A DNA stretch of 13,916 nt from Gammaproteobacteria bacterium CG22_combo_CG10-13_8_21_14_all_40_8. Lineage in GTDB: Bacteria > Pseudomonadota > Gammaproteobacteria > Enterobacterales > GCA-002770795. The stretch is from assembly GCA_002770795.1 (NCBI GenBank), contig PCTP01000128.1:5490-19405 (forward strand), in the 5' to 3' direction. The notes beneath the pieces are model-generated. The model was not told the DNA's origin. It did no database searches and saw only the letters and a program-made list of their open reading frames with translations. The translations under genes and the position numbers were made by a program. Positions 6,849 through 13,916 of the stretch are shown here, one piece after another. How positions within the stretch are numbered: position 1 is the stretch's first letter; each line of letters starts with the position of its first letter.

Positions 6849-7715
6849 CTATTCTATGTTTTGTATTTGTTCTCTGATCTGCTCTATCAGTACTTTAAGT
6901 TCCACCGAGGCATTAGTGGTTTCGGTATTGATGGATTTTGAGCCTAAGGTGTTGGCTTCGCGGTTGAGTTCTTGAAGAAGAAAGTCGAGTCTGCGGCCGA
7001 TAGCTCCGCCTTCGTTGAGGATTCGGGTGAATTCTACAATATGGGTTTGGAGTCGATCCATTTCTTCTGCCACATCACTTTTTTGGGCTACCATCACCAT
7101 TTCTTGTTCAAGTTTTTCGGTATCGAGTTTGACTTGGGCGTCTTCAAACTTTTGTAATATTCTTTCTCTTTGCCATTGTAGAATAGCTGGGAGTTGTTGG
7201 TGAACTTTTTGAACCTGTAACTCCATGCTGGATAAACGGCCTTGAATGATTTCTGCAAGGCTCTGTCCTTCTCTTGCACGATTGATCATGAGGTTGTCTA
7301 TGGCCTCTGCAAATAGTGTTAAAATGGCGCTTTCTGTTTCCGTCATATCTTCGGGTTGTTGTTGGATCATTTCTGGCCATTGTAATAAGTTGAGCCAATT
7401 GATTTGACCATCGCTGTTAAACAGGCCTTTAAGTTCGTCAATATTTTTGGAAAGAGATTCTGCAAGAGGTTTATTGATACTCGTTAAATAGCTTGATTGC
7501 TGGGTGTTAATAAATTTGAGACTACATTCCACTTTACCTCTAGATAGTTTGTTTTGTAGCAATTGTCTTAGCTGAGGCTCAAGATGGCGGAAAATTTCTG
7601 GCAGTTTAAATTGTAAATCAAGGAATCGTTGGTTGACGGAGCGGATTTCAATTTGAACCTGTCCCCAGTCAGCGCTCTTTTCTAACCTTGAAAATGCAGT
7701 CATGCTATAGATCAT
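6849..7715 (-). CDS. yicC: YicC/YloC family endoribonuclease-related protein
   Basis: A 288-residue homologue of E. coli YicC (287), a cytoplasmic protein tied to RNA turnover; related proteins have been reported as endoribonucleases affecting small-RNA stability. The match is close along the chain: MIYSMTAFSR start, EIRSVNQRFLDLQFKLPE, LSRGKVECSLKF, LQWQRERILQKFEDA, EEMDRLQTHI and GRRLDFLLQELNREANTLGSKS. The end, LIEQIREQIQNIE, is nearly identical to E. coli. The frame extends four codons further to a GTG at 7727. I chose the ATG at 7715 because it matches the family start and has AAGGTG about 9 nt upstream. In E. coli yicC diverges from rph; here it points the same way, separated from gmk by the methyltransferase gene and the R-M remnant. 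Confidence 0.95.
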   Translation of the reverse strand: MIYSMTAFSRLEKSADWGQVQIEIRSVNQRFLDLQFKLPEIFRHLEPQLRQLLQNKLSRGKVECSLKFINTQQSSYLTSINKPLAESLSKNIDELKGLFNSDGQINWLNLLQWPEMIQQQPEDMTETESAILTLFAEAIDNLMINRAREGQSLAEIIQGRLSSMELQVQKVHQQLPAILQWQRERILQKFEDAQVKLDTEKLEQEMVMVAQKSDVAEEMDRLQTHIVEFTRILNEGGAIGRRLDFLLQELNREANTLGSKSINTETTNASVELKVLIEQIREQIQNIE

Positions 7716-7761
7716 CGGAACAAACACCTTAGAAATTAAATAATTTGATTTTTTAATGTGG

Positions 7762-7774
7762 TGCGATTATCGCA
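7762..7774 (-). promoter_or_regulatory. Extended -10 promoter for yicC inside a 13-bp palindrome
   Basis: The minus strand reads TGCGATAATCGCA, a perfect palindrome around one base. Within it TGC-GATAAT fits an extended -10 element, which can act without a good -35; none is visible. The yicC ATG is 46 nt downstream. The symmetry suggests that a repressor could bind over the -10, but I cannot name one. Confidence 0.45.
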
Positions 7775-7794
7775 TAAATTTGCTTTTTCGGGGT

Positions 7795-7823
7795 AAAAAA
7801 AAGCCAGCCCAAAACGGGCTGGC
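7795..7823 (-). terminator. Rho-independent terminator for the small exported-protein gene
   Basis: On the minus strand, AAGCCAGCCC, then GTTTT, then GGGCTGGCTT, form an 8-bp GC-rich stem (10 bp counting the A-T ends). A run of T's follows immediately (eight from the stem end). It is placed to end transcription of the gene at 7964-8293 before the yicC promoter. It lies 140 nt beyond that gene's stop codon, leaving a long 3' untranslated region. Confidence 0.9.
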
Positions 7824-7903
7824 TTGTATAGCTAAGTGTTAGTTCCATAGGGCTAGGGAGGGAGTATAAGCCTTTACAAACAACTAACGGTGCTAATAAC
7901 AGG

Positions 7904-7923
7904 TTAGAGCGACAAGGCTCTAA
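7904..7923 (-). other. Hairpin in the long 3' untranslated region
   Basis: A 7-bp perfect inverted repeat, TTAGAGC (7904-7910) and GCTCTAA (7917-7923), has a 6-nt loop. No T-tract follows on either strand. It lies between the small exported-protein gene and its terminator and may shape or protect a 3' RNA fragment. Confidence 0.5.
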
Positions 7924-7963
7924 AGTACTAAAAATAAACGGCTGCAAATTGTGTGAAAAAGGT

Positions 7964-8293
7964 TTAAAGGTTAGAGTAAATTTCTCCATTTACTGATGCT
8001 AATGGTTGGGGTTGAGCCATAATCAGGATGTAAGATAACATTTCTGTCAGTTCTGCAAGTTGCAGTTGCTTATTATTCAAATAGTCAGAATTTTGTTTCT
8101 GAAACTGAGCTAGGATTTTCGCCTGTTGTCTCTCTAAACGGTTTGCCATGGTTGGCGTCACGATAAGTCTGCCTTCCTGGTGATTTTGAACATTGCCAAA
8201 AACGATTTCTGTTGCTATGACTGACTGACACGCAGTGGCTAAAAGTGCGCTAAAACCTAACAGTTTAATTGCCTTTATAATTTTTCTGTTCAT
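7964..8293 (-). CDS. Small exported protein of unknown function
   Basis: I do not recognise this 109-residue protein. It begins with a typical export signal: basic MNRKIIKAIK, then a hydrophobic core LLGFSALLATA. Two processing routes are possible. LATAC at residues 18-22 fits a relaxed lipobox, giving a lipoprotein with Cys22 and Gln at +2. Otherwise signal peptidase I could cut after SVIA (residue 27). Cys22 is the only cysteine. The mature part has a short beta-like start, then a Gln-, Leu- and Lys-rich stretch (about 48-90) that should be helical and amphipathic, perhaps a coiled coil. AGAGGAAAA lies before the ATG. The gene is divergent from gcvA across a palindromic control region and has its own terminator, so it is expressed alone. 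Confidence 0.85.
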   Translation of the reverse strand: MNRKIIKAIKLLGFSALLATACQSVIATEIVFGNVQNHQEGRLIVTPTMANRLERQQAKILAQFQKQNSDYLNNKQLQLAELTEMLSYILIMAQPQPLASVNGEIYSNL

Positions 8294-8430
8294 GATATTT
8301 TCCTCTCACACTACTAATTGAGTTGTGCAGGCCTTCGCTGGCAAATGATTTTTAATATCCTGTACCTTTAGGGTTATCAGGGCTGTTTGATGGAGGGCAT
8401 TTTAATGATTTAGTAGACCCCTATCAAACG

Positions 8431-8445
8431 ATCATTTATAATGAT
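8431..8445. promoter_or_regulatory. Palindrome 1 in the gcvA control region (T-N11-A type)
   Basis: ATCATT, TAT, AATGAT form a perfect 6-bp inverted repeat containing T-N11-A, the symmetry of LysR-type binding sites. It covers -10-like hexamers on both strands: TATAAA for the minus-strand exported-protein gene (8435-8440) and TATAAT on the plus strand (8437-8442). Binding here would be expected to affect initiation. Confidence 0.5.
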
Positions 8446-8446
8446 T

Positions 8447-8467
8447 TCCATTAGATTTTCTAATGGA
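8447..8467. promoter_or_regulatory. Palindrome 2: probable GcvA operator
   Basis: A 21-bp palindrome has arms TCCATTAGA and TCTAATGGA and a TTT centre. Each arm carries CTAAT on one strand, which I recall as the core motif reported for E. coli GcvA sites, and the whole contains T-N11-A dyad symmetry. It starts 7 nt upstream of the minus-strand TATAAA and so covers the -35 region of the exported-protein gene. It lies 11 nt upstream of the plus-strand -35 candidate for gcvA. That position suits autoregulation together with control of the divergent gene. Confidence 0.6.
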
Positions 8468-8478
8468 TCAATGATGCC

Positions 8479-8507
8479 TTGCCAGACTCTATTATCGTTC
8501 ATTTATT
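8479..8507 (+). promoter_or_regulatory. Candidate gcvA promoter
   Basis: TTGCCA (8479-8484, five of six consensus bases) and TTTATT (8502-8507, four of six) are spaced by 17 nt. Transcription would start near 8514, about 36 nt before the gcvA ATG. AAAGG at 8536-8540 is the ribosome binding site. Confidence 0.45.
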
Positions 8508-8549
8508 AGACTTGAATCTGCCTTTTTTTATCTCCAAAGGTTACAAAAT

Positions 8550-9503
8550 ATGTCAAGAAGATTGCCGCCACTCAACAGTTTAAGAGCATTTGACTCCGCT
8601 GCGAGACATTTAAGTTTTACCCGAGCCGCAGATGAACTTTTTGTGACACAAGCCGCTGTCAGTCATCAAATAAAGTCATTAGAAGAATTTTTGGGTATGA
8701 AATTGTTTTTAAGGCGAAATAGAACCTTATTATTAACTCACGAAGGTCAATCCTATTGGCCTGCAATCCGCAAAATGTTTGAACAACTTGGGGAAGCCAC
8801 CGAACGACTAAAAATGGTGGGGGCTTCTGGAGCCTTGACGGTCAGCGTGATTCCAACCTTTGCCGTGACTTGGTTAGTGCCCCGATTGAAAAAGTTTAGC
8901 CAACTCTATCCTGATATTGATGTGCGTTTGAAATCTTGTGAACATCTGGTTGATTTTGGACGAGATGATGTCGATGTGCAGATTTATTTTGGGATGCCCA
9001 GTGATTATTCAGATAATTTGCATGTGGAATGCTTATTGGATGAATATTTAGTGCCTGTTTGTTCCCCTGAATTACTGAATGGACCCAGACCACTTAATAG
9101 CCCCGAAGATTTACGCTATCACACTTTGTTACATGATGAGTCGATAACAATCTGGAAAGATTGGTTAGATATGGCTGGGGTGAAAGGCGTGAATCTAAAT
9201 AACGGCCCAATTTTTAGTCATTCTAATCTTATTTTACAAGCTGCTCGCTACGGTCAAGGTATTGCAATTGGCCATAGTGTCTTGGCTCAGCTTGATATTC
9301 AGAGTGGCAGATTGGTGCGTCCATTTGATTTAGTGCTGCCGAGTCAATATTCTTATGACATTCTTTGCCCTAAAGCTTGGGCGGATCAACCCAAAATTAC
9401 TGCATTTAGAGAATGGTTGAAGAAAATGATCTCGGATGAACGTGAACGTGATGCTTTTTCTAATGTGATGCAATTGCCTGAGACAGACGTTAAACAGGAT
9501 TAG
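8550..9503 (+). CDS. gcvA: LysR-family regulator GcvA (glycine cleavage system regulator)
   Basis: A 317-residue LysR-type DNA-binding regulator very close to E. coli GcvA, which controls the glycine cleavage operon and its own gene in response to glycine and purines. The N-terminal winged helix-turn-helix (about residues 6-65) shares RLPPLNSLRAFDSAARHLSF, TRAADELFVTQAAVSHQIKS and LEEFLGMKLF with that family. Downstream, LTVSVIPTFAVTWLVPRL opens the effector-binding domain, and VPVCSPELL, HTLLHDES, GPIFSHSNLILQAARYGQGIAIG and SGRLVRPF continue the match. AAAGG stands 9 nt before the ATG. The gcv operon is not in the window. The gene is divergent from a small exported-protein gene and convergent with pbpC, with only 22 nt between the stop codons. 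Confidence 0.93.
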   Translation: MSRRLPPLNSLRAFDSAARHLSFTRAADELFVTQAAVSHQIKSLEEFLGMKLFLRRNRTLLLTHEGQSYWPAIRKMFEQLGEATERLKMVGASGALTVSVIPTFAVTWLVPRLKKFSQLYPDIDVRLKSCEHLVDFGRDDVDVQIYFGMPSDYSDNLHVECLLDEYLVPVCSPELLNGPRPLNSPEDLRYHTLLHDESITIWKDWLDMAGVKGVNLNNGPIFSHSNLILQAARYGQGIAIGHSVLAQLDIQSGRLVRPFDLVLPSQYSYDILCPKAWADQPKITAFREWLKKMISDERERDAFSNVMQLPETDVKQD

Positions 9504-9508
9504 CAAGG

Positions 9509-9540
9509 GTGGATAACGAGAAAAATTACCAGTTATCCAC
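9509..9540. other. Inverted repeat at the gcvA/pbpC convergent ends
   Basis: GTGGATAAC (9509-9517) and GTTATCCAC (9532-9540) form a perfect 9-bp inverted repeat with a 14-nt loop. It spans the 22-nt gap and the last codons of pbpC. No T-tract follows on the plus strand, so as a terminator for gcvA it is imperfect. Each arm also resembles a DnaA box (TTATCCAC plus one mismatching base). Confidence 0.55.
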
Positions 9541-11877
9541 TGAAAATTCGACTTTATCCATTGCGCCCAAACCATCAATAGCAATGAGTTCATGTTGTCC
9601 CAAGGTTAAGTCTGTCTTTTGCCGTTTGTTGGTGCTTCTCTTCAGTCTTAATAGGGTTTTTGAGTCGATGGACGGGAGTTTGTTGCCATCTAGAAACCAT
9701 TCAACATCTCCTATGCCGCCTTGTGATTCTAGAGGGATCTCCAGCGTTTGATCTGTATCGAGCAACCTTAAATGCGATTGATCTTGAATGGACAGAATGC
9801 TTAAAGGTTGTTCCAGTTTTAGATTTTGTTGATGACATCTGGGATCCAGAGATGGGATGAGGGCGCGACTTCTCCATCGGGCATCTATCCATGGTTCAAC
9901 TGGGATGGGCCATAGGGTGATTTTAATGGGAATTTCTGAAATTTCACAATAAGGTGAGGTTCGTAGACCACTATCTTTGGCGATATTTAATGACATTGTT
10001 GCTCCCTGCCAAGGATCATTGGCAGTCGCTGATAGCGTTGCAGGAAATTGGTCGTCAATGCCCAAAGCTTGGTGTCTTATAAGACATTTGGCCTCTGAAT
10101 TGAGTGTTGCTTTTAATCCGCTGGGCCAGCAAATTTCAGATTGGCTGATCTGATTGGGTTTGCGGGGGTGGGATTTATCTTTGAGCCAGTCGTTGATTTC
10201 AAATAATAAAGGCAGTGCAGTTGCTGCACCATATTGATTAGGAGATGGCGTGCCATCTGGGCGTCCAACCCATACCCCTATGCTGTACTTTCCTGTGACA
10301 CCAAATGCCCAAGCGTCGCGGTAGCCAAAACTAGTGCCTGTTTTATAAGCGAGGTGGTTTTCAATGCCTGAAAATTGTGAATTGAGTAGTCGGTCTCCTC
10401 TTTCTTGATCACTGAGCATGGCGTAGATGATCCAAGCGGCCTGGGGGGACATCAATCGTCTTTCAACCAATGGATCGGTTTCGGAAAATCTTAAGGGAGA
10501 TACAACGCCTTGGCGAGCAATGGCCCCATATAGGCTCATCAAATCTTCCATGGAAACGCCTAGTCCACCTAAAGCCATCGATAGATTGGCTTCGGAACCA
10601 CTCCACTGTGGAGCAATACCTACATTCATCAGTTTGTTGATAAAGACGTCTGGTGTCATTTTTTCTAAGAGCTGCACCGCTGGCACATTCAGTGATTGTT
10701 GTAAGGCAGATTGTGCACTGACTGGGCCATGAAAATGACCAGAAAAGTTAAGCGGCTGATAATCACTGTGAATTCTTGGTGCATCCACTAATAATGATTT
10801 TGAATGAATAATGCTTTGATCCAGTGCTTGTGCATAAATAAAGGGTTTTAAAGTCGAACCTGGTGAACGAATTACTTGGGTCATATCGATGTAACCGTGG
10901 CTTTGTCTATCAGAATATTTGGCGGTTCCTAAATAGGCTTTGACTAACCATTTCTCATTATCAATCAGCATCAAAGCCACCGTGTTTGCTCCATCTAACA
11001 GATGAGCAAAGTTTTTGACTCTTTGTGAAAGCCCCTGTTGAAGTTGTTGATCAATACTGGTGTGATATGAGGAATTCATCGCTGGCAGCTTATTTTCATT
11101 GACAATTCGCTGGCTGAATAAGGGAGCATCCATGGGAAAATTAGGCTGGTAGGAATAAATAGGCTCTTGTGAGGCTTCAGCCAAAATAGCTTTTGGCCAA
11201 ATACCTTGCTGGATAAGACGTTTAATCACCTTATCTCGGGCTGATTTTGCCACCTCTGGGTGCAGATCGGGACGAAATTTTGTCGGGGATTGTGGTAATA
11301 CCGCTAATAAAGCGGCTTCAGCATGGCTTAATTCAAGTGGATCTTTATGAAAATAAGCCAAACTGGCGGCTTTAATCCCTTGGATATTGCCACCAAATGG
11401 CGCGAGTTGTAGATACAGATCGAGAATCTCATTTTTACTGAATAGAAACTCCAACTGTATAGATCTAAAGAGCTGTTTGGCTTTCCCTGCTAAGGTTCTG
11501 GAGTTGGGATCGAGTAATCTGGCCACTTGCATGGTCAGTGTTGAAGCACCGGAAATAATTCTTCCAGCCATGAGATTTTGAACCGCAGCTCGAGCCAGAG
11601 CCAAAGGGTTGAAACCAGGGTGATAGTAAAAGTACTCATCCTCATAGCCTAAAAGCGCTTGTAAATATAAGGAGGAAACCTGACTGTTTTCGACTTTAAA
11701 TTGCCATACCCCCTGCTGATTGGCGAAAGCTCTTAGCAGTTGTCCATTTTCAGCTAAAACTAATCTGGATGGCGCTTGGGATTTTTCCATTGGGATTGGA
11801 AATAACGCATTGGCCACTAAAAATAGTGGCACCATGCTTAAGACTAGAATACCCCAGATGATCCGTTTTCTTTTCAT
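9526..11877 (-). CDS. pbpC: Penicillin-binding protein 1C (peptidoglycan glycosyltransferase/transpeptidase)
   Basis: A bifunctional class A PBP anchored in the inner membrane, acting on peptidoglycan in the periplasm. From the ATG at 11877 it has 783 residues (E. coli PbpC about 770). A membrane anchor at about 6-27 is followed by the glycosyltransferase domain with YEDEYFYYHPG (catalytic Glu about 79) and SGASTLTMQVARLLDP. The transpeptidase domain has SxxK as STLK in RSPGSTLKPF (about 341-344), SLN (about 395-397) and KTGTSFGYRDAWAFG (about 512). A PBP1C-type C-terminal domain ends the chain. All catalytic motifs are intact. The frame continues eight codons to an ATG at 11901. I prefer 11877 because it lies one base after the TAA of the macroglobulin gene, a stop-start arrangement for re-initiation. 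Neither start has a good ribosome binding site. Confidence 0.95.
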   Translation of the reverse strand: MKRKRIIWGILVLSMVPLFLVANALFPIPMEKSQAPSRLVLAENGQLLRAFANQQGVWQFKVENSQVSSLYLQALLGYEDEYFYYHPGFNPLALARAAVQNLMAGRIISGASTLTMQVARLLDPNSRTLAGKAKQLFRSIQLEFLFSKNEILDLYLQLAPFGGNIQGIKAASLAYFHKDPLELSHAEAALLAVLPQSPTKFRPDLHPEVAKSARDKVIKRLIQQGIWPKAILAEASQEPIYSYQPNFPMDAPLFSQRIVNENKLPAMNSSYHTSIDQQLQQGLSQRVKNFAHLLDGANTVALMLIDNEKWLVKAYLGTAKYSDRQSHGYIDMTQVIRSPGSTLKPFIYAQALDQSIIHSKSLLVDAPRIHSDYQPLNFSGHFHGPVSAQSALQQSLNVPAVQLLEKMTPDVFINKLMNVGIAPQWSGSEANLSMALGGLGVSMEDLMSLYGAIARQGVVSPLRFSETDPLVERRLMSPQAAWIIYAMLSDQERGDRLLNSQFSGIENHLAYKTGTSFGYRDAWAFGVTGKYSIGVWVGRPDGTPSPNQYGAATALPLLFEINDWLKDKSHPRKPNQISQSEICWPSGLKATLNSEAKCLIRHQALGIDDQFPATLSATANDPWQGATMSLNIAKDSGLRTSPYCEISEIPIKITLWPIPVEPWIDARWRSRALIPSLDPRCHQQNLKLEQPLSILSIQDQSHLRLLDTDQTLEIPLESQGGIGDVEWFLDGNKLPSIDSKTLLRLKRSTNKRQKTDLTLGQHELIAIDGLGAMDKVEFSVDNW

Positions 11878-11878
11878 C

Positions 11879-13916
11879 TTAATGCGCCAGACTGCTGTCA
11901 TTTTGTTCAGCAGAAGTGCTTTGATGGATGACCATCGAACTTACCGCAGAAATAGTCACTGGATTTATCGCCTGAGATAGGCTACGAAATTCAGGGCGGT
12001 ACATATCCTCAACATAAGATGAAGGGACTTGATAGAGTCCTGGGGTGGTTGCTCTCATCAGATAAATTAAATCTACCGAGCCATGAGGGTAGAGATCAAT
12101 CGCGCTGACATAACGGTCATCTAAGTATTGTTGATTTTTAACCTGAGATTGATAGCGAGAGAGATAGCCTTTTAATGATTTTCCTTGAATAAAAAAGAAG
12201 TCCAAGGGCGTAGAAGAGGCTAAATGAGGATTTTCCAGTTCAAACCCAGCAGGTAATAGTTCTTCAACCAATGCATCTGGTGTACGTTGGTTGGCACTTA
12301 CTTGTAAGCGAACTATCACCAAATCGCCAGTTTTAAAGGCGAAATTGGTGATGGGGTTGCCATCTGTGGCAAACCATTCTCTTTGTATATTTAATCCATG
12401 ACTCATCTCTTTTGGGGGAGATTCGGGGTGAGCGACAAGGGTTTGGGTGGCATAGGTTTTTAGTTGTTTGGAATCTAATGACGATACTTTGATAGCAACA
12501 GAAGGAACGATACTGCCATCAAAGCGCTGATTGAATTGTCCTTGAAACTTGCGTTCAATGCTGCCTAAATTGGTGGTGATGTGGGCTTTCCATTCTGTTG
12601 TTGGTGCATAACTTAAAGCCATGCTTAATTGAAATAATTGACTTCTCTCCTGTGTGGTCAAGTATTGTTGACGATAAGTTTCTTCAGATAAATCCATGAG
12701 TAAATGGGTTGCATTGGGCAAATTTAATTGGTAGCGAGAATTAAGCCACAGGCTCCAAGCCAAATCTCTCACTTTACTACCATAATCGGCCAGATAAATA
12801 GAAGCTGTTCTGCCGGTTTCAGATGCTTGTTGTAAAGCCTGTTGTGCGCGGGATGAATCGCCTTGGTTTTTAAGTGCCACAGCCAGTTGCACCAAAGGAA
12901 GTGGTGATTTTGCTCTGTTATGGTATTGATCAAATAATTGTCTCAAACTGCCTAGTGGAGCGCTGGCTGTTCTGGAAAGAACGAAAGCTGCATAGCTACG
13001 ATAGGCAAAACGACTGTGATCGGGATCTTCTGAATAATGGTCATAGAAATTAATCGATCCATTATTCAGATAGGTGAGTAAACGCTCGTTGGCTTTTTTT
13101 AGCATTTGTGCTGGGACAATAAAACCGAGATCTTTAGCGGTGAGAAGAAAATCTGTGGCATAAGCGCTAAGCCAATATTCTTCTGGGGAATGTTCATTCC
13201 AAAGGCCAAATCCACCTTCGGGCCGTTGCATGCTTTGTAGATGACTAATCGCGCGATCAATCTCACGATTTCTGTTTAAATCTCGCGGAAGTTTTAAATT
13301 CCAATGTTGACGAGTTTCTGCATCTGCCCATACCAAGGGAATGGCTTTTGAACTGATTTGCTCCAAACAACCATAGGGATAGCTCAACAAGTATTGCCAG
13401 TTGTCCTGGGTATTTAAAGGCGGCAATTGCTGAAGATGAACCGCATATTGTAATGATTCAGGCAAGGTGTTTTCTAACCATTCTTTAGAGGGCGATAGGC
13501 TGATGTTGGCTGAGAGTTGTGTAAAACTTTTTGAGGTAATGGCACTGTATGCTGGTCTTAGTCCCAAGTGCCATTGTCTATTTAAATCAATGGGATCAGT
13601 CTGAGGTTTTTTTTCAGTATTTTTAAGTTGCATGATAATTTCTGCCTGGTCATAAAATGCTGTCACTTTCACGGGAAAATTGTAGGTTTTCTTTTGCCCT
13701 GGCGTGAGAATAATTGCTTGATGCTGGAAGGCTTGATCCAAAAAATCGAGTCCTTGTAATTGCAAATCTAATGAGAGTTTTTGTAGTACAGCTGTGGTGT
13801 TATCTATATCCAGGCTAAGCTGGGTGATATCCCCAAAAGCGGCAAATCTGGGTAAGGAGAGTTGAGTAACAATGGGGGAGGCGATAATCATTTCTTTATC
13901 AGTCGACCCAAAAGAG
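11879..13916 (-). CDS. Bacterial alpha-2-macroglobulin (YfhM-type), C-terminal part; 5' end off window
   Basis: This is the C-terminal part, about 678 residues, of a periplasmic macroglobulin whose full-length relatives exceed 1,600 residues. The frame is open through the right edge (codons upstream of the Met at 13891 read SFGSTDKE), so that Met is internal. The thioester motif CLEQ is intact at 13358-13369 within YPYGCLEQ. It is followed by the alpha-alpha-toroid complement-like domain with MQRPEGGFGLW and the EEYWLSAYATDFL helix. The receptor-binding-like end has SYVEDMYRPEFRSL. Such proteins are usually inner-membrane lipoproteins that trap attacking proteases by covalent thioester reaction. 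The gene immediately precedes pbpC, the standard yfhM-pbpC pair, and is almost certainly co-transcribed with it. Confidence 0.94.
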   Translation of the reverse strand, partial: SFGSTDKEMIIASPIVTQLSLPRFAAFGDITQLSLDIDNTTAVLQKLSLDLQLQGLDFLDQAFQHQAIILTPGQKKTYNFPVKVTAFYDQAEIIMQLKNTEKKPQTDPIDLNRQWHLGLRPAYSAITSKSFTQLSANISLSPSKEWLENTLPESLQYAVHLQQLPPLNTQDNWQYLLSYPYGCLEQISSKAIPLVWADAETRQHWNLKLPRDLNRNREIDRAISHLQSMQRPEGGFGLWNEHSPEEYWLSAYATDFLLTAKDLGFIVPAQMLKKANERLLTYLNNGSINFYDHYSEDPDHSRFAYRSYAAFVLSRTASAPLGSLRQLFDQYHNRAKSPLPLVQLAVALKNQGDSSRAQQALQQASETGRTASIYLADYGSKVRDLAWSLWLNSRYQLNLPNATHLLMDLSEETYRQQYLTTQERSQLFQLSMALSYAPTTEWKAHITTNLGSIERKFQGQFNQRFDGSIVPSVAIKVSSLDSKQLKTYATQTLVAHPESPPKEMSHGLNIQREWFATDGNPITNFAFKTGDLVIVRLQVSANQRTPDALVEELLPAGFELENPHLASSTPLDFFFIQGKSLKGYLSRYQSQVKNQQYLDDRYVSAIDLYPHGSVDLIYLMRATTPGLYQVPSSYVEDMYRPEFRSLSQAINPVTISAVSSMVIHQSTSAEQNDSSLAH

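Noticed and set aside
8294..8549. A GcvB small RNA gene divergent from gcvA, as in E. coli
   Set aside because: The minus strand here has no GU-rich R1-like segment and no terminator before the protein start; it runs into the ribosome binding site of the 109-residue gene.
9509..9562. A replication origin, from the DnaA-box-like motifs
   Set aside because: Only three imperfect boxes, two within a coding end, with no AT-rich unwinding region and no dnaA, gidA or similar gene nearby.

Overview
The window is chromosomal DNA from a gammaproteobacterium, probably a marine or aquatic one. GC content looks moderate to low (roughly the low 40s percent, estimated by eye). Rph, PyrE, Gmk, YicC, GcvA and PBP1C are all close to their Escherichia coli counterparts. 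The large exported protease with a GlyGly-CTERM tail is typical of marine Gammaproteobacteria. I cannot name a genus.

Left part (1-3139): the window opens inside a plus-strand subtilisin-like (S8) exported protease. The reading frame begins just past the catalytic serine region, runs through several extracellular domains and ends in a GlyGly-CTERM sorting tail. A strong hairpin with A- and T-tracts on its two sides follows and can stop both this gene and the minus-strand genes arriving from the right. Between it and pyrE lies a short spacer made largely of small tandem duplications.

Middle part (3140-7727, genes on the minus strand): reading leftwards the order is yicC (RNase-related), an ICMT/PEMT-type membrane methyltransferase, gmk, rph and pyrE, so nucleotide and RNA metabolism genes are clustered. 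Between yicC and the methyltransferase sits a plus-strand remnant of a type I restriction-modification locus. It is an hsdM fragment missing both its N-terminal and C-terminal parts, preceded by an unrecognised 92-residue frame.

Right part (7728-13916): a small exported protein of unknown function (minus) and gcvA (plus) diverge from a 256-bp control region. That region holds two adjacent palindromes with LysR-type T-N11-A symmetry, one carrying the CTAAT motif associated with E. coli GcvA. Convergent with gcvA comes pbpC (penicillin-binding protein 1C), preceded on the same strand by the 3' part of a bacterial alpha-2-macroglobulin gene with the CLEQ thioester motif, cut by the right edge. 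This is the known yfhM-pbpC pair, thought to combine protease trapping with peptidoglycan repair in the periplasm.

I see no convincing previously undescribed multi-gene system. The most interesting unexplained items are the tandem-duplication patchwork before pyrE, the palindromic control region with the unknown exported protein, its long structured 3' region, and the type I R-M remnant.
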